Source of the DNA: Lethocerus indicus
Taxonomy: Eukaryota > Arthropoda > Insecta > Hemiptera > Belostomatidae
Length of the DNA: 64,000 nucleotides
Assembly: GCA_019843655.1 (NCBI GenBank)
Contig: JACDQD010000005.1
Location: forward strand, 13,791,575-13,855,574
Direction: 5' to 3'
Shown here: piece after piece, positions 60,918 to 64,000 of the stretch
Layout of the letters: every line of letters begins with the position of its first letter
How positions within the stretch are numbered: the stretch's first letter is position 1
Notes under the pieces: model-generated
Database searches by the model: none
What the model saw: only the letters and a program-made list of their open reading frames with translations
Told to the model about the DNA's origin: nothing
Translations under genes and position numbers: made by a program

Positions 60918-60923
60918 GTAATA
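60918..60923 (+). other. Weak recursive splice-site candidate
   Basis: A T-rich tract ending TACACAG is joined directly to GTAATA at 60917|60918. The donor is weaker than at the two main sites. It lies 710 bp after the second of them. Confidence 0.15.
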
Positions 60924-60929
60924 TAATGT

Positions 60930-61570
60930 TTCGTATTGACTGTGCTGCAGTCTTATACTCGAAATGTTGGAGAGTAGCGGCCAAAATGACCGGCGGCATT
61001 GGCTCAAAAGGCTTCTAGGAATCACATCCGGTACTCTTGCGTAATGTTACGTGACATGTATTACTGAAGGAAAATGAGCATTATAGACAAATGAGAAAAA
61101 AAGTTCTTGTAGTTTATTTAATCGGATTGCTTTCACATCACTACAAATTCAAATTCAATTTATTGTGAAGAATACAATAATAATATCTTATTAAGATATA
61201 CGCATTCCATTGGTTACAAGTTAGAATATATTTATAAACTCTGTGATTTCAATATAGTTTGTGAATAACGACCTAAATAAGCATTATAGGTAATATATTT
61301 TATGCTTGATATCTTCAAACTCGAGGAAGGTGCCAATTGGCCAAGTCAAATGAATTCAAACATCTTCATGAGAATTTATTTTATTATTAATTACTGAAAA
61401 TAACTTAGATGAGAGGATCAAATATTTAGAATCACTATCAATGTTATTGTAACACTTCAATATGAACGCAATTAATTTTACCTCTCGGCCCGATTACTAC
61501 CAGCTGATAGTGGTGCTCCAATTTGCCAGTATCGTTATCCAATTATGCTGTCAATAGTCAACTTACAACT
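60930..61570. other. AT-rich non-coding stretch
   Basis: No gene seen. A short GC-richer patch lies near 60970-61030. Confidence 0.55.
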
Positions 61571-61770
61571 TCCTCCCGCGTTAAAAGAGAGCTCGGCCCT
61601 TCGTGAGACCCGCGGCGACGTTCGTCCAACCCTCATTCAATATTCCCTGCCAGCCCTAATAAATTGACGTATAATTGCCTTATGAATATTATATTGCCCA
61701 CGCGGGACCGGCCTACTCCGGGGCTTCTGCCCATTGTCCAGTGGATCTCTCCAATTGGCTAGTTTCGATA
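61571..61770. other. GC-richer non-coding island
   Basis: Only its composition is distinct. No frame or structure stands out. Confidence 0.35.
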
Positions 61771-62039
61771 CGGCCCTTCTTAAAAAAAATTCTCTAGATA
61801 TATTTCGGATGTAATTTCGGTGTTAAGACGACAAATTTGGCATAAATGTGGAATAATGCACTTCTAATCGTTGCATGTGCGCTGTCGATGTTTTATTTAT
61901 TATATTTTATTTTTTTAAATTTATAAAAAAACTTCATATCATTCTTTTCTTTTCACAATTGCTCCTTAATCTTGTTATCACACTGAGTATATTTATTGTT
62001 GTCAAAAACTTATAAGTAAATGTGACACTCTGCTAGGAG

Positions 62040-62320
62040 TGGAGAGGAAATAGAGTGATGAGAGATAAAGAACTGAGATGGGAAGCTGGGGACGAATGGA
62101 AGGTGAATGAAGGTGACGGGGTTAGGGGGAAAGCTTATTCTCATTGTGCCCGATCCGCAGCCTCCAATTCGTTGGCCTTTTATTGGACTGCCCGCTTCAA
62201 ATATTTGTCCAAATAAACTTCCCTTCCCCGAACCCCGCAAAATACTGCAGAAACCTGGGTCGAGTTATATTCATAACTCGTAGGACCTTGAGGCCTGCCC
62301 TTTAGGATTCCCACTGGCCG
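62040..62320. other. GC-richer island with an 8-bp hairpin
   Basis: CGAGTTAT, a four-base loop, then ATAACTCG (62261-62280) is a perfect stem-loop. A 76-codon minus frame (62010-62240) has no recognisable domain. Confidence 0.35.
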
Positions 62321-62324
62321 ATCG

Positions 62325-63325
62325 AAGCCTAGCTAATTTTGGTTTAATGAAATATATATATTGGTTAAATGAAATTTTACTAATTTAAAGTGAATATATG
62401 TCACTCTAAAATAGTTATAATAAATAAAAACACATTTTCACAACCAGAAGCGTTATTCCAAGCTGATAGATAATGATTTCAACTGGACTCTGATTTCATG
62501 ATTAAATTAAATAGAGCTTCTCGTGCCTAAGAATCTCTACCAGCTTCCAGGAGGGGACAATTGATGAAGGAAATAAAATTATTGCCCTGGAATCTGAGAA
62601 ATGTTGACTGTCCAAAATACTAGAGCAAATATATCCGAATGGAAAACAACGTCTGGAGAACTGGCCTAAGAGGATTGGCCGGGACTTTGGAGAGTTTTGA
62701 CTAGGTATTAATTCTCTGGTAGGGGTGTCAGGTGTTCCGCTGTTCAAACATCTTCGGTGTCGCGAATTCGGTCGAGGGCGTACCCCGCTCTTGCCCCAAT
62801 TACTTTAAACCTTGCCACTTACTCTTTTCCCAAGTAAGAGATCCCCACACTAGCCCCATAATCCTTACTTTCTGCATAAATTTCTCTAGCCATTACTCTC
62901 ACAGTTCCACTTGACCGGTAATGTCGCAATTTGGAATTCGTGAAGTATCGTTTTCTACGGATCGGTAATAAAACCTACCATGTTCCAACATTATTGTGTT
63001 AATAATTTCGTTATTTAGAAAAAATATTAATTGATTTTTTGATCAATCACTTAACGGATGCTCTTAACGGATATTACGAGAAACCAAATATTTTGCCGGT
63101 AATAAACAGTCTATGTGAAAAACATTTATCCGCAACGCGTTGACTACATTGGAAGAAAGTTATTAAAGTATTAATTATCTTTTGTTTCTTGATTGTTAGT
63201 GCTACCAAAAGTTTTAAAGAAGAACGATGTAGAAAATAAAACAAGTTATAAATGTAAATCCTTACATTGTGCATAGAATTTTGGATTTTGGCACGGTCTT
63301 CATTTAGAAAGGCGTTGTTTTCCTT
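62325..63325. other. Mostly AT-rich non-coding stretch
   Basis: No supportable gene. A mildly GC-richer patch lies at 62740-62920. Confidence 0.5.
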
Positions 63326-63329
63326 CCAG

Positions 63330-63609
63330 TATTGTGCTTGTGTCGTTTTCTAAAGGAGAACGTAAGCGGAAACCTTGAATTCACCAAAATGTTTGCAATA
63401 TTCAATCTTCCCGTGCCAGTAAATAGCAAAACATTAATTTAAAGAATTACTGATTTATTATATGGCTTAAGTTATCTGTCCCATCTCACCTGTCAGTAAA
63501 GGTGATAACCAACACGTATTATAATTACCTCACATTACACCCCACGCAGTGCTACTGAAAATTTCATTAAGACAAAATTTGTATGGTTACAAATCCACTT
63601 CGTTCCAGG
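63330..63609 (+). other. Splice-site pair, possible non-coding exon
   Basis: A 3' splice site TTTTCCTTCCAG ends at 63329, and a strong donor CCAGG|GTAAGTAT lies at 63609|63610. The 280 bases between them carry no long frame; the best ATG gives 17 codons. It could be a non-coding exon, or two chance sites. Confidence 0.15.
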
Positions 63610-63839
63610 GTAAGTATTTTTTTACTCTTAATATAAAATCAGTAACAGATTTTATAGTAACAATCAGAGGGGTAAAAATTATTGCCCGACGCCTCTATAT
63701 GCCATCTACTCTGAATACACAATTTAATATATTTGGTTTTCTTATTCATAAGATATGACTATAAATATGATCATGTAATACATTGGGCAACACTGGATAT
63801 TCGACTCTAGACAGTCGTTTAAACATTATCTATCTCATT

Positions 63840-64000
63840 TCCGGATCTACTGCGGGTAAAGTACAGGGAGAGAGTCAGAGACTGCGTGCCCGGAATGGGA
63901 CCTCCCCTCACCATCGTCGAGGTTTCCCCTCCATTAGAATGCAAATATACCGAATCACGAATGCAAATCTCCCATCCCTCGCTATCTCTCACGAATCTCA
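63840..64000. other. GC-richer patch running off the window end
   Basis: Composition rises here and the patch is cut by the window edge. No frame or structure can be called. Confidence 0.3.

Noticed and set aside
1..64000. CRISPR arrays, phage or bacterial operons, rRNA genes, telomeric TTAGG arrays
   Set aside because: I looked for regularly spaced repeats, long same-strand frames with ribosome-binding sites, conserved rRNA words and telomeric arrays, and found none.

Overview
The window looks like nuclear non-coding DNA from an animal, most likely an insect or other arthropod. By eye it is AT-rich without strong CpG depletion. It has no long open frames, only spliceosome-type splice signals, dinucleotide microsatellites, tRNA-derived repeat heads and one fold-back repeat. 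I found no rRNA, intact tRNA, CRISPR array, bacterial operon or recognisable protein domain. The longest open frames (138 and 166 codons) sit in GC-richer patches where overlapping frames are also open, so they are best explained by composition. No gene can be named.

The basic texture is AT-rich sequence (TTTAAT, TAATTA and TTATT-rich) broken every few kilobases by GC-richer islands of 150-500 bp. Several islands carry short perfect inverted repeats or motifs resembling homeodomain, E-box or core-promoter sites. This layout fits a long intron or intergenic domain of a regulated gene, but that is inference; cross-species conservation would be the test.

The best gene-structure evidence is on the plus strand in the right half. 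Two sites (39,858|39,859 and 60,207|60,208) join a 3' splice site directly to a 5' splice site, as in recursive-splicing ratchet points of long fly introns. The first is preceded by 176 bases with no AG. A candidate 88-nt intron (52,263-52,350) has a perfect TACTAAC branch site. Strong 3' splice sites also occur at 38,001 and 56,292. Together they suggest a plus-strand transcription unit crossing about 38-61 kb. A strong minus-strand 3' splice site at 18,307 means the left part need not belong to the same transcript.

The left and middle parts hold the repeats: a tRNA-derived SINE-like head (19,089) followed by an 84-codon open stretch, a second tRNA-like element (24,885), a 32-bp perfect inverted repeat (23,324-23,494) with a diverged partial copy 12.5 kb away (35,884), and three dinucleotide arrays. 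A TATA box with an initiator at normal spacing (28,348-28,381) is the best core-promoter candidate. An 87-bp nested-repeat element (29,946-30,032) and a run of three adjoining stem-loops (18,005-18,068) are the main unexplained structures.
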